DNA from: Bradyrhizobium erythrophlei
GTDB lineage: Bacteria > Pseudomonadota > Alphaproteobacteria > Rhizobiales > Xanthobacteraceae
Length of the DNA: 64,000 bases
NCBI RefSeq assembly: GCF_900129505.1
Contig: NZ_LT670818.1
Coordinates: 5,675,001-5,739,000, forward strand
Direction of reading: 5' to 3'
Shown here: positions 44,070-53,654 of the stretch, piece after piece
Position numbering within the stretch: the stretch's first letter is position 1
How the letters are laid out: each line of letters begins with the position of its first letter
Notes under the pieces: model-generated
Seen by the model: the letters and a program-made list of their open reading frames with translations, nothing else
What the model was told of the DNA's origin: nothing
Database searches by the model: none
Program-made: the position numbers and the translations under genes

Positions 44070-44521
44070 CCACACTGGGACGCATTTTAATTATCGAGGA
44101 CGACCCGAACGACGTGGAGCTGACCTTGACGGCGCTGACGGACTATAACCTGGCAAATGAGGTCGTGGTTACCCGCGACGGGCAACAAGCTCTCGATTAC
44201 CTCTACTGCCGGGGGGAATTCAACACGCGCTCCACCGGCAATCCTGCTGTCATGCTGCTCGATCTAAAACTGCCGAAGATCGGTGGATTGGAGGTCTTGC
44301 AGCAGATCAAGTCCGACGAGCGCCTGAAGATGATACCTGTGGTGGTGCTGACGTCATCCCACGAGGAAAAAGACATGATGAGAAGCTACAGCCTCGGGGT
44401 GAACGCCTATGTCGTAAAGCCGGTCGATTTTCATGAGTTTGTCAATGCGGTCAAGGAACTCGGCGTCTTCTGGGCGGTCATCAACGAGCCGCCGCCGGGC
44501 AGCGTGAGAAAGCCAACGTGA
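44066..44521 (+). CDS. CheY-like response regulator (Rcp1-type)
   Basis: 151-residue single REC domain. IIEDDPNDVEL (acidic pair), MLLDLKLPKIGG with the phospho-acceptor Asp near residue 67, VVVLTSSHEEKD and AYVVKPVDFHEF with the conserved Lys. No output domain, so it relays phosphate between the kinase before and the hybrid after. Overlaps both neighbours by four bases. Confidence 0.93.
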   Translation: MTTLGRILIIEDDPNDVELTLTALTDYNLANEVVVTRDGQQALDYLYCRGEFNTRSTGNPAVMLLDLKLPKIGGLEVLQQIKSDERLKMIPVVVLTSSHEEKDMMRSYSLGVNAYVVKPVDFHEFVNAVKELGVFWAVINEPPPGSVRKPT

Positions 44522-46452
44522 AGACTCCTCTCCGAATTTTGTTGCTGGAGGACGATGCCCATGACGCGGAGCTCATTCAAGAGTTCCTTGAAGCCGATCA
44601 TTTCGTCTGTGAAATAACCCGCACCCAGACTCGCGCCGAGTTCGTGGCCGCTCTCGAAGACGTTGAAATTGACGTGATCCTCGCGGATTACACGCTTCCT
44701 TCGTTCGACGGCCTTTCCGCATTGATGCTTGCGTCAAGCGCCCGCCCCGACCTGCCTTTCATCTTCGTATCCGGCACGCTCGGCGAGGAAGTGGCGATTG
44801 AAGCGCTTAAAATCGGGGCGACCGATTATGTTGTGAAGACGCGACTGTCGAGACTGGTGCCCTCAGTGCAGCGCGCGCTGCGCGAGGCCGATGAGAGAGC
44901 CGAACGCAAGACGGCCGCGAAGGTCGCTGCCGGGCGTGAAGAAGCCAGCATAAGGACTCCTCTCCGAATTTTGTTGCTGGAGGACGACGCCCATGACGCG
45001 GAGCTCATTCAAGAGCTCCTTGAAACAGATCATTTCGTCTGCGAAACAACCCGCGTCCAAACTCGCGCCGAGTTCCTGGCCGCTCTCAAGAACAGTGGAA
45101 TCGACCTGATTCTCGCGGATTACCAGCTTCCTTCGTTCGACGGTCTTTCCGCATTGAAGCTTGCGCAAAGTGAACGCCCCGATCTGCCTTTCATCTTTGT
45201 TTCCGGCACGCTCGGCGAAGAAGTAGCGATCGAAGCGCTCAAAATCGGGGCGACCGACTACATTCTGAAGACGCGGCTGGCGAGGCTGGTGCCCTCGGTG
45301 CAGCGCGCGCTGCGCGAAGCCCGTGAGCGAGCCGAACGCAGGATGGCCGAAGAGATCTCCCGCCGGAGTGAAAAAGAGCTGCTCGATGTGATCGAGGCGA
45401 TACCCATCATGGCATTTACCAGCCTTGCCGACGGAAGCAACGTTTGGGCAAATCGACGATGGGTGGAATATACAGGATTGTCAGAGCAAAACACTTCAGG
45501 ATCCGGTTGGCGGTCTACGCTTCATCCGGACGACGTCGATGGACACGTGACCAAGTGGCAGGAGGCGCTGGCCAGCGGTGAGCCGTTCGAGAGCGAGGCA
45601 CGCCATCGTAGTGTCAACGGCGAATACCGGTGGTTCCTGGTTCGAGCTGTGCCGCTGCGCGATGAGAACGGCAAGATCCGCAAATGGTATGGAACACTGA
45701 CCGACATAGAAGATCGCAAGGGGGCAGAGCAAGAGCGCGAGGGGCTGCGGCAATTAGAGGCGCACTTGGCCTATATGAGTCGGGTAATGACCATGGGTGA
45801 GTTAGCGGCGTCGCTGGGTCACGAAATCAAGCAGCCGATCGCTGCTGCGGCCATCAGCGCCGAGGCTTGCATGCGATGGCTCCGTCGTGACACACCCGAC
45901 GTGACGGAAGCATCGGAGGCTGCCTCGGCAACGGTCGCGGCCGTGACGCGCGCTGGCGGCATCATCGACCGCGTTAGCTCACTCTATAGGCGAGGCAGGC
46001 CGGAGCGAGAATCGGTCGACCTCAACGAAATCGCTCGAGAAATGAGCTTGTTGCTGGGCGATACGGCGAATCAGAACGCCGTTTCAATCCGCACCGACCT
46101 CGATCCGGAGCTTCCGATGACGACAGCAGATTGCGTACAACTGCAGCAGGTTCTGATGAATCTCATGCTCAACGGCATTGAAGCAATGCGAGACACGGGT
46201 GGTGAACTGACTGTCGCATCGAAGGGGAGCGAGGATGGTCAATTGTTGATTTCGGTCAGTGATGCGGGCACCGGGCTTCCCGTCAACGAAAGCGAGCGCA
46301 TTTTCGAGGCATTCTTCACCACGAAAGCGCAAGGCACCGGCATGGGACTTTCGATCAGTCGGCGGATCATCGAATCACATGGCGGCCATTTGTGGGCGGG
46401 CCGCAACACAGGACGGGGCGCGATTTTTCAGTTCACGCTGCTGCCGACTTGA
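44518..46452 (+). CDS. REC-REC-PAS-histidine kinase
   Basis: 644 residues. Two tandem REC domains (residues 1-130 and 145-275), both with LLEDDAHDAELIQE, LADYxLPSFDGLSAL and GATDYxxKTRL. Then PAS (IMAFTSLADGSNVWANRRWV, WYGTLTDIEDR), HisKA with SLGHEIKQPIAAAAISAEAC, and HATPase with LMNLMLNGIEAM, DAGTGL and GTGMGLSISRRI. GTG start inside the previous stop. End point of the phosphorelay; no DNA-binding domain. Confidence 0.93.
   Translation: MKTPLRILLLEDDAHDAELIQEFLEADHFVCEITRTQTRAEFVAALEDVEIDVILADYTLPSFDGLSALMLASSARPDLPFIFVSGTLGEEVAIEALKIGATDYVVKTRLSRLVPSVQRALREADERAERKTAAKVAAGREEASIRTPLRILLLEDDAHDAELIQELLETDHFVCETTRVQTRAEFLAALKNSGIDLILADYQLPSFDGLSALKLAQSERPDLPFIFVSGTLGEEVAIEALKIGATDYILKTRLARLVPSVQRALREARERAERRMAEEISRRSEKELLDVIEAIPIMAFTSLADGSNVWANRRWVEYTGLSEQNTSGSGWRSTLHPDDVDGHVTKWQEALASGEPFESEARHRSVNGEYRWFLVRAVPLRDENGKIRKWYGTLTDIEDRKGAEQEREGLRQLEAHLAYMSRVMTMGELAASLGHEIKQPIAAAAISAEACMRWLRRDTPDVTEASEAASATVAAVTRAGGIIDRVSSLYRRGRPERESVDLNEIAREMSLLLGDTANQNAVSIRTDLDPELPMTTADCVQLQQVLMNLMLNGIEAMRDTGGELTVASKGSEDGQLLISVSDAGTGLPVNESERIFEAFFTTKAQGTGMGLSISRRIIESHGGHLWAGRNTGRGAIFQFTLLPT
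44524..45350 (+). repeat. Internal tandem duplication of the REC-coding segment
   Basis: ACTCCTCTCCGAATTTTGTT begins both units, at 44524 and 44956, a spacing of 432 bases (144 codons). The units match at DNA level along most of their length, including silent positions, so the duplication is recent. Confidence 0.85.
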
Positions 46453-46962
46453 TTAGGTGTCCTTATCCTAGACCGTTTGACGCCGCGCCTTGTGCGCTTT
46501 TGCGCGGTGGCGACTGGGGCGGCGGAGAACTGTTCTAGGGATCTTGCTTCGTCGGCCAAGGCGCGCAAGTACAGCGGTACGGACCTCGGCGTCGCCATCA
46601 GCCGCACTTCTGTCAAATGATGGTCGGCGGTATCACGGTCGACGGCCTGGTCGCGGATTTACCTTCACGATCCGGAATTGTGGACGCTAAGGAAGTATAC
46701 TGCCAATCCGGCTTATACAGCAGAGCTTGGACCCCGGATTGCGACTTCCGGGTAGCCGCGCAATGTCTCCTCCTGGCACTTTTCGGACATGCTGCCGCAG
46801 TCGCCTCATGTCTGATGTTTGGGGAAGAACGGACCTAGCTTTGATGGGCCCCGAAGTCTGAGTTTGACCCAACTCGGACAAGGTACTTCTCCCAACTTTC
46901 CTGCCGCAGCTAAATGTTAGGTGTGTTAGCGTCCGCCCATGCCGTCGATGTGGAGCATAGGA
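46453..46962. other. Non-coding segment holding a dispersed repeat
   Basis: No supported gene. Includes the repeat at 46764-46881. Short frames over that repeat recur wherever it occurs and are not genes. Confidence 0.5.
46764..46881. repeat. Dispersed ~120 bp intergenic repeat, copy 2
   Basis: CTCCTGGCACTTTTCGGACA, CAGTCGCCTCATGTCTGATG, ACGGACCTAGCTTTGATGGG and GACCCAACTCGGACA follow the order seen in the other copies. Confidence 0.75.
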
Positions 46963-47958
46963 ATGAAGCGGCGCGAGTTCATCATACTTGTCGGCGGCGC
47001 GACCGTGGCCGTTACCTGCTTCGCGGTGATAGACCCGAGCGAAGCGCAGACGGTCCGCCGCAGGAGACTGGGTTACCTTTCTGGTGGAAGACAGGGCACG
47101 GGAAATGAGTATACCAGCGGCATCTTGAAGGCATCACTGCGCGACCTTGGTTGGCGTGCAGACGAGACGATAGACATCGATGAACGGTGGGCCGACGGCG
47201 ACGTTTCGCGCCTGGCTCGTTTAGCAGGTGAACTTGTTCAGCTTCGCCCTGACGTGATTGCTGCAACAGGTACTAGCGAAGCTAAAGCGCTCCAGTCCGC
47301 AACCCGGGACATTCCTATCGTCTTTCTTCAGGTAGCTGACCCAATCTCTAGTGGACTGGTCGGGAGTATCTCGCACCCGGGCGGAAACATCACTGGCTTC
47401 GCGCAGGGACCTCAGATCCTCTGGAGCAAGCGGCTTGGCTTGTTGACGGAAATGCTCGGGCGACAGCCCCGCCATCTTGCGTGGCTTGGCAATCCCGCAA
47501 ACTCGGGAACTGCATCGAACTGGGCCGATGCCAAGGACGTGGCGGCCCGCGCAGGTGCTGACATTGCCAGGATCGAGGTAAGCCGAGCAGAGGAGCTTGA
47601 ATGGGCCTTCAAGGGCCTTAGAGGTCTGGATGGCCTGTTCGTTCAGTGGGATTTCCTGTTCTCCATTGTGAGTAATCAGATTGCCCAGCTTGCCGCGCAA
47701 GAACGTGTGCCCGCCATTTATGAGAACCGTGTTCAGGTATTGGCGGGCGGGCTGATGTCGTATGGCGGCGACTTGCGAGAAAACTTCCGGCAGGGAGCAG
47801 CGTACGTGGACCGTATCCTGAAGGGCGCTCGTCCGGCCGACCTGCCCGTCGTTCAGGCTAGCCGATTTGAACTTGTTCTGAATAAAGGCGCCGCCAAAGC
47901 GCTCGGGCTGACCATTCCTGATTCCCTCCTAGCACGCGCCGACGAGGTGATCGAATAG
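46963..47958 (+). CDS. ABC transporter-type substrate-binding protein
   Basis: 331 residues from MKRREFIIL (twin-basic signal resembling Tat); an ATG eight codons upstream is also possible. RRRLGYLSGG, DVIAATGTSEAKALQSATRD, PIVFLQVADPISSGLVGSIS and HPGGNITGFA match the large rhizobial family of orphan ABC sugar/urea-like binding proteins. No permease or ATPase is adjacent. Its C-terminus is echoed by the remnant at 28209-28289. Confidence 0.88.
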   Translation: MKRREFIILVGGATVAVTCFAVIDPSEAQTVRRRRLGYLSGGRQGTGNEYTSGILKASLRDLGWRADETIDIDERWADGDVSRLARLAGELVQLRPDVIAATGTSEAKALQSATRDIPIVFLQVADPISSGLVGSISHPGGNITGFAQGPQILWSKRLGLLTEMLGRQPRHLAWLGNPANSGTASNWADAKDVAARAGADIARIEVSRAEELEWAFKGLRGLDGLFVQWDFLFSIVSNQIAQLAAQERVPAIYENRVQVLAGGLMSYGGDLRENFRQGAAYVDRILKGARPADLPVVQASRFELVLNKGAAKALGLTIPDSLLARADEVIE

Positions 47959-48350
47959 AGATGTTATTTGCTGCGGTGCATGAGTCTCCTGTTGGCACTT
48001 TTGAGACATGCCGAGGTACACTGAGAATGTCCGGTTGTTGGGCAAGACCGGAAGCAGCTGACGCACGGTCAAAACGGCGCTTTTGACCGGAAGTCGGCCT
48101 CTGGGCAATGGTCACCGCGGCGCCGATGTCCCGCCGCTCTTTGAGCCGAACCTCTTGGAGCCCCGCGTGACGCATGTTTAAGGTCCCCCCATAACCTCAC
48201 AAGCTCATAGACAGAAGGCCCCGCTTTGGCGGGGCTTTCGCTTTTGGTCCCGGCAACGAAAAGCCCGGCAACCGGCCGGGCGATCGCGGTAGAACTCGGG
48301 AGCCCGCGGCCGGCGCCAATCGCAGTGACACGTTTCACATGGCTGCGTCA
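47959..48350. other. Intergenic segment with a partial repeat and terminator
   Basis: 47983-48060 contains TGGCACTTTTGAGACATGCC and GACCGGAAGCAGCTGACGC, resembling in its first part the dispersed repeat family. The terminator at 48218-48245 follows. Confidence 0.45.
48218..48245 (+). terminator. Intrinsic terminator
   Basis: GCCCCGC and GCGGGGC arms, then TTTCGCTTTT on the plus strand. Confidence 0.65.
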
Positions 48351-49775
48351 TCATCGAGACGTGAGGCTTTGGCCTACCGCCGCGCTGCGAGCCAGTTCGA
48401 GGGTGCCCGCTTGCAATGCCGCACGCCTCTCGACGGTGGCGTGACTGAACAGTTCGAGCACTAGGCCAAAAGCCGCCAGTTCCTCTTCCTCGATGGCGCC
48501 GTCATCGTAGCATTTGAGCGTTTCACCGATGATGGCGTCGACCTCGCGCTGCATCGCCAGCAGTTCCTGGTTGGATTCCGCGGTGCGCACCCTGGAAACC
48601 ATGGCCAGGATTCTGTTGCGATGGCTGGTATTTTCCTCCCTTTCGTCCCGATTCAAGTAGTGACGCAACCAGGCGCCGGCCGAACCGATTCCGGAGAGAA
48701 GCAGGAGCGCAAACCAGAAGTAATCGCCGTACCTGTCGAGAAAGGTGCGTTCGGTGCCATCGATGACGGCTGCCGCTCCCCGATGTACCGGCAACTCGGC
48801 GTCTTTCTCGGTGTCCGGCTTGGTGATGTGCGCAGCGCCAGGCACTTGCCTGGCAATCGCCTGACGGACAGCGAAGAGTTGCCGGAAAAATGCCGCCACC
48901 GTCGTTTCAGACAAAGCCTTCCGCGCCACGATCAGGTGGCTGACGCTAACCGTCTCGACCTTGTCATCCGGCCAGGCCGGATTCGCATTGAAGACGCTGG
49001 GTGGAATTTCCTCGGATTCATAACGCGGGTGCTTCAGGGCGATGGCTTCCGATGCCTCGATCGCGAGAAACTTCGGCTCGCCTCGCGCCCGGGCCGTCGC
49101 GGCGATGGCGTCGGCGGTGATTTTGCTGTCGAGTGGACCGACCGCCATGAATGCATCGAGGGTCGGGTCGCGCGCCAGCTCCTCGATTTGGTCCGTGCCA
49201 AATTGCGTAACCGCGACCTTGTTCGCCTCCACGCCGGAGGCGCTCAGGATGACCCGCAGCAACGCGGCGTTCGCCGGCGTCCGGCCGATCACGCCGACCC
49301 TGTGCCCTGCGAGATCGGCGATCTCCTCGATTTTCGGCGCGGACTTTCTTTTGGAGTTCTTGCCCGCAAGTCCGGAAGACGACCACAGCACAACGAAGTT
49401 CTTGCGCACGGTGGCGACGGTCTGCGCGTCGGCCGGCATCTCCAGATCGCCACGACCGACCGCAAGGTCGGCCTTGCCAGCACCAAGCAGGGCGAGGGCT
49501 TCGACCGCTCCGTCGGACGTGATCGGAGACAGCCTGACAGTCCTGCTTTCGCTGGCGAAGGCCTCGGCCATCGCCTGAATCACTTTGTGATCGTCGCTTC
49601 CCGGCGGTCCGACGGCAATCCGGAGAGTTACCGGCCGCAACGCATAATACAGTGCGCCCGCGGCGGCGCCAAAAACAAGAAATCCAACGGCCAAGACCAG
49701 CAGTAAGGAGTTGCTCCTTTTCCGCCGTCGGCGGGCTGCGTCACTGGTTTCATTTGTACCATCGGACGAGGACAT
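48351..49775 (-). CDS. TAXI-family solute-binding protein with C-terminal membrane helix
   Basis: 474 residues. N-terminal anchor (SLLLVLAVGFLVFGAAAGAL), then the TAXI/TRAP periplasmic fold: LRIAVGPPGSDDHKVIQAMA, GAGKADLAVGRGDLEM, LAGHRVGVIG and DPTLDAFMAVGPLDS. A second helix (FWFALLLLSGIGSAGAWL) and a cytoplasmic helical tail follow. No TRAP permease genes are nearby, so it may act as a sensor rather than as part of a transporter. Confidence 0.85.
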   Translation of the reverse strand: MSSSDGTNETSDAARRRRKRSNSLLLVLAVGFLVFGAAAGALYYALRPVTLRIAVGPPGSDDHKVIQAMAEAFASESRTVRLSPITSDGAVEALALLGAGKADLAVGRGDLEMPADAQTVATVRKNFVVLWSSSGLAGKNSKRKSAPKIEEIADLAGHRVGVIGRTPANAALLRVILSASGVEANKVAVTQFGTDQIEELARDPTLDAFMAVGPLDSKITADAIAATARARGEPKFLAIEASEAIALKHPRYESEEIPPSVFNANPAWPDDKVETVSVSHLIVARKALSETTVAAFFRQLFAVRQAIARQVPGAAHITKPDTEKDAELPVHRGAAAVIDGTERTFLDRYGDYFWFALLLLSGIGSAGAWLRHYLNRDEREENTSHRNRILAMVSRVRTAESNQELLAMQREVDAIIGETLKCYDDGAIEEEELAAFGLVLELFSHATVERRAALQAGTLELARSAAVGQSLTSR

Positions 49776-50341
49776 TGCTACTGCCAGTCGGAGATCAAAA
49801 GCGCTTCCTGCTTTGCAGGAATACCACGTTGTTCCAATGGTAACGTCGGTGCAGCGGCCCTGGTTTCAAGAGCGGAATTCCACCTGGCGGCAGGAAAAAT
49901 GCGATCCAGGTGCCAGCTCTCTTGGTGAAGCAGCACATTAGCCTCGCGTGGATGGCCGACGTGAGCCAGTTTTACTGTGGTCGCTTTAGCGGCTCAGATG
50001 GCTTTGCTGATTGAATAGCTTTAAAACTATACGCATGTTGGTATCCAACCTCAGTGGCGCGGCCATCCGCTGTTCAACTGCATTCTCCCCTGGTTAGCCA
50101 CTGGTGGGGAACTGGTTGGCTCCAGGTGCGGAACGGGTTCGCACGTGACAAGCCGTTCGGAATGCGACAGCAAAACGGAAATGGCGCTTCCGTTGTTGGC
50201 ACAAAACCGACGTTGATCCGGCGATCATTGATGTCTGTTATTGGGGGATACAGCAGACATTGCGGCTGCGCCCGCCGAGGTCCGAGTTTGACCCAACTCG
50301 GACATTGGCCCTAGCCCAAGGGCAACGCCCTATGCTTTGAT
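49776..50341. other. Non-coding segment with divergent repeat copy
   Basis: No supported gene. The leaders of the TAXI gene and of the cyclase diverge from here; the repeat at 50184-50307 occupies the right part. Confidence 0.5.
50184..50307. repeat. Dispersed intergenic repeat, divergent copy 3
   Basis: GCGCTTCCGTTGTTGGCAC, TGATGTCTGTTATTGGGGGA, CCGAGGTCCGAGTTTGACCC and AACTCGGACA align in order with the other copies. The centre differs (ATACAGCAGACATTGCGGC). Confidence 0.6.
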
Positions 50342-52156
50342 ATGTCCGACGGATCTACCGATCTCGGGGAGGCCGTTTTGACTGACAATCGCGTTGAACG
50401 GCGGCTTGCAGCCATCCTTGCGGCAGATGTGGCTGGATATAGTCGCCTGACCGGATCGGACGAGGAAGGGACACACGTCCGGCTGAGGGAGCGTTTGCGT
50501 GGACTCGCTGATCCCAAGATCAGCGAACATCGTGGCAAGGTCGTCAAGCACACGGGCGATGGCGTGCTCGCTGAGTTCGGCAGTGTCGTAGATGCGGTAC
50601 GCTGCGCCATTGAGGTCCAGCGCGGTATGGCTGAGCAAAATGCTACGATGCCGCAGGTCAAGCGGATCGAATTTCGCATCGGCATCCACGTTGGCGACAT
50701 CATCGTCGATGACAACGATATCTTTGGCGACGGCGTCAACATCGCCGCTCGCCTTGAAGGGATTGCGGAGCCGGGTGGCGTTTGCATCTCTGACGACGCA
50801 CAACGTCAGGTCCGCGGGAAGGTCGATTTCGCCTTTGAGGATATGGGTCCGCAGAACCTGAAGAATATTGTTGAACCGATGCGAGCGTGGCGGTTGAGGA
50901 TGAATGCGAGCGGTTCTGCGGCAGCGCCGATAGAGCCGCCTGTCGAGAGCACGCAAGCTCTGGCACTCCCCAACAAGCCGTCTATCGCCGTGCTTCCGTT
51001 CCAGAACATGTCCGGCGATCCCGAGCAGGAGTATTTTGCAGATGGGATGGTTGAGGAGATTATTACCGCGCTGTCGCGTTTCAAATGGTTGTTCGTGATC
51101 GCTCGCAATTCGAGCTTTACGTTCAAAGGCCAAGCCGTCGATGTGAAGGAGGTCGGACGCAGGCTTGGCGTGCGCTATGTCCTTGAGGGGTCTGTGCGCA
51201 AGGCTTCGGGGAAGGTTCGCATTAGCGGGCAATTGATTGATGCGGTGACGGGCACGCACATATGGGCGGATAGGTTCGAGCGTGACCTAACAGACATTTT
51301 CGCGCTTCAGGACGAAGTCACGGTCGCCGTCGTCTCGGCCATTCAGCCAAAGTTGCTTCAAACAGAAATTGCACTGGCGGCGCGGCGGCGACCGGAGAAC
51401 CTCACCGCCTATGATTTGTATCTTCGAGCAATGCCGCAGTTTTACCTAGCGACTCGCGAAGGTTTGGCTGAGGCGATCAAACTGGCTCATCGCGCTTTGG
51501 AGCTGGACCCTCGGTTCGGCTTGGTCGCGGCTTTGGCAGGTGTCTGTCACATGCAAAGCGTCCTTTGGGGCTACGCCATCGATCCCAAATTCGAACGCAA
51601 CGAAGCAGTTCGGCTTCTTCGCTTGGCATTGAGCCTCGACGACAATGATCCAGACATCTTAGCATTGGCGGCCGTAATCTCGTCCTTCATGGTCGGCGAT
51701 TGCGAGAGTGAGATCGAATGGACTGACCGGGCGGTCGCGCTCAACCCAAATTCATTTCTGGCATGGGGCTGCAGAGGCCAGGTCTATCGAATTGCGGGGC
51801 TGCCAGAGGAAGCGGTCAGGAGTTTTGAACACGCCATTCGCATGAGCCCGGTAGACCCGCGGCTACACCTGACGTTTGCTGGGATGGGCACGGCCTTTAT
51901 TGAGCTTCGTCGCTTTAATGAGGCCATCGTCGCAGGGAAGAAAGCCCTGCGTCAGAACCCCTCTTTTTCGGCAGCTTACCGCTGTCTCGCGTCCGCCTTC
52001 GCCCATCTCGGACGTGATGCTGAGGCCCGTGAGGCGGCGGCGCGTCTGCTTGAGGTCGATCGCGCGTTCACAATTTCCGAGTGGACCGCTCGGGGCGGGC
52101 AATCAAACTCGAAGCTGCTGATTGAGGGTCTGCGTAAAGCGGGATTGCCCGAATGA
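50342..52156 (+). CDS. Class III adenylate/guanylate cyclase with TPR tail
   Basis: 604 residues. Cyclase domain (~15-180): RRLAAILAADVAGYSRLTGS with the first metal Asp, KHTGDGVLAEFGSVVDAVRC with the second, and GDGVNIAARLEGIAEPGG. A TolB-like segment follows (SIAVLPFQNMSGDPEQEYFA), then TPR helices to the end. A common rhizobial design that makes cAMP in response to unknown cytoplasmic signals. A TTG at 50378 is an alternative start. Confidence 0.92.
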   Translation: MSDGSTDLGEAVLTDNRVERRLAAILAADVAGYSRLTGSDEEGTHVRLRERLRGLADPKISEHRGKVVKHTGDGVLAEFGSVVDAVRCAIEVQRGMAEQNATMPQVKRIEFRIGIHVGDIIVDDNDIFGDGVNIAARLEGIAEPGGVCISDDAQRQVRGKVDFAFEDMGPQNLKNIVEPMRAWRLRMNASGSAAAPIEPPVESTQALALPNKPSIAVLPFQNMSGDPEQEYFADGMVEEIITALSRFKWLFVIARNSSFTFKGQAVDVKEVGRRLGVRYVLEGSVRKASGKVRISGQLIDAVTGTHIWADRFERDLTDIFALQDEVTVAVVSAIQPKLLQTEIALAARRRPENLTAYDLYLRAMPQFYLATREGLAEAIKLAHRALELDPRFGLVAALAGVCHMQSVLWGYAIDPKFERNEAVRLLRLALSLDDNDPDILALAAVISSFMVGDCESEIEWTDRAVALNPNSFLAWGCRGQVYRIAGLPEEAVRSFEHAIRMSPVDPRLHLTFAGMGTAFIELRRFNEAIVAGKKALRQNPSFSAAYRCLASAFAHLGRDAEAREAAARLLEVDRAFTISEWTARGGQSNSKLLIEGLRKAGLPE

Positions 52157-52191
52157 ACCCGGGTACGCTGCCGAAGACGGGATAACCGGAA

Positions 52192-52310
52192 TGACCGCTT
52201 CTGGCACCAAACGGACATGCTGCCGCAGTCGCCTCATGTCTGTTGTTGGGGAAAGAACGGACCTAGCTCGGATAGGCCCCGAGGTCTGAGCTTGACCCTC
52301 ATCGGACGTG
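52192..52310. repeat. Dispersed ~120 bp intergenic repeat, copy 4
   Basis: Almost identical to copy 1 over CCGCTTCTGGCACCAAACGG, CAGTCGCCTCATGTCTGTTG and CGGACCTAGCTCGGATAGGC. Frames over it on the minus strand are false. Confidence 0.78.
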
Positions 52311-52417
52311 GCATTGTGTGATAGATTGAACGCACTTCGCATATGCAACTTTTTATGTGCCTCAAAGTGGATGCGTGAAGCACCTCCGCAAGTAATCGCA
52401 AACATGGGAGAACGCTA

Positions 52418-52660
52418 ATGATTAGATTGATCGGTTTTGCTGCGTTCGCCTTAGCCATCACAACCTCAGCACAGGCAATGACAATTGCGCCGGTTCACGA
52501 GCCGAACGGCATGATCACGCAAGTTGCCTTCGGCTGCGGCCCATTCAGGACACGAGTTGGTGGTGTCTGCGTCGCCAGGACCACCATCCGCCATGTGCGC
52601 CGACAAGTCCGGAGGTGTGCGCTATGGCACGGAGGCGTTTGCGCTCGGTGGGTTTACTGA
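52418..52660 (+). CDS. Small exported Gly/Cys protein
   Basis: 80 residues. Signal peptide LIGFAAFALAITTSAQA. Mature part: VAFGCGPFRTRVGGVCVART and a C-terminal RRCALWHGGVCARWVY. This GCG...CVART layout I recall from small Bradyrhizobium exported proteins. GGGAGA precedes the start. Confidence 0.7.
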   Translation: MIRLIGFAAFALAITTSAQAMTIAPVHEPNGMITQVAFGCGPFRTRVGGVCVARTTIRHVRRQVRRCALWHGGVCARWVY

Positions 52661-52857
52661 CACGCTTGGCGGCATCCAAGCCGCTATTCTTAAGGTCAAG
52701 GTCCGTGCTTCGGCAGCCGTGACGGATATCTCAATTGCCGAATTGCGGTCGGCCCCCGCTCGGGTTACTCGGAGGTCCGCTCTTGGGTATCTTTGATGAC
52801 GCGCCCGCGGCTCATCTCCAGATTCTTTGGGTCTTGTGGAATTTAGCATGACACAAG

Positions 52858-53377
52858 CTAAAGCACCTCAGCGCGAACCTGGGCCACGCCACGATCCGTA
52901 ATCGCTAGGCTGCGCGCAGCGCCGAGCGAAAGGTCGAGGACGCGGCCGCGAACCCTCGGTCCGCGGTCGGTGATGCGAACTACTACCGACTTGCTGGTCG
53001 CTAGATCGGTGACGCGAACTCTCGTGCCGAACGGCAGGCTGCGGTGGGCCGCGGTTGGCAAATTCCGATCGAACGAGGAACCGCTCGCTGTTTTTCCTGT
53101 CCTATACGAATAGTATGAGGCCTTTCCGGAAAAAAACTCGGTTGAAGGATCGAGGGGCTGAGCGATCTTCCGAACCACGTGTCGGCTCTCCTCCGAGCTG
53201 AGGTTGCGTGTGCGGATCCTGCTTAGTTTGGCCGGGTACCTCGGGAGCCGGCTCTGCGTGTGCCTTCGGAATGATGGACCATCTCTCATTGAAGGTCTGT
53301 GCTGCAGCAGGGTCCACATGTATCCCCATCCAAGCTGGGACTGTCGCAATCGCGACTATTCTTGAAAAAAGACGCAT
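52858..53377 (-). pseudogene. rlpA: RlpA-like protein with a frameshift
   Basis: Frame one from 53377: RLFSRIVAIATVPAWMGIHV signal peptide, then AQTFNERWSIIPKAHAEPAP. Near 53185 the frame must shift (two bases missing) to SSEESRHVVRKIAQPLDPST and the double-psi barrel: GKASYYSYRTGKTASGSSF, LPFGTRVRVTDLATSKSVVV, ITDRGP. The barrel is complete. RlpA proteins bind or cleave denuded septal peptidoglycan. The start codon and the domain lie in different frames, so it is probably inactive. Confidence 0.75.
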
Positions 53378-53654
53378 GATCGCCTCACAAGCAAATGGAG
53401 AAGCAAATGGACAATGCAAAGTCATGCGGCTGTGTTCCTGCACATGGAGAAATTCCCGTGCCGGAAAAGGTGAATAAGTACCAAGAGTTCCGAACTATGA
53501 TGTTTAGGAGCACCGCAGCAAGAAACTAGAACTGTGGGCCGATATAGCGAAATCGATTTCCGCTCATGGCACCAATGCGAAGTGCAGCGATGTCCGCTAT
53601 TTGGTCGCTATCAAGGGAAATGCGGACGTCGCGGGCATCGCGTTTTTGTAGATG
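53378..53654. other. Non-coding, with partial dispersed repeat
   Basis: 53590-53640 (GATGTCCGCTATTTGGTCGC, AAATGCGGACGTCG) resembles the degenerate repeat near 42120-42160. Nothing else supported. Confidence 0.4.

Noticed and set aside
48621..49706. 361-codon open frame on the plus strand
   Set aside because: Antisense shadow of the TAXI-type gene; no ribosome site and no recognisable domain.
50330..51259. 309-codon minus-strand frame
   Set aside because: Complete antisense overlap with the cyclase catalytic domain.
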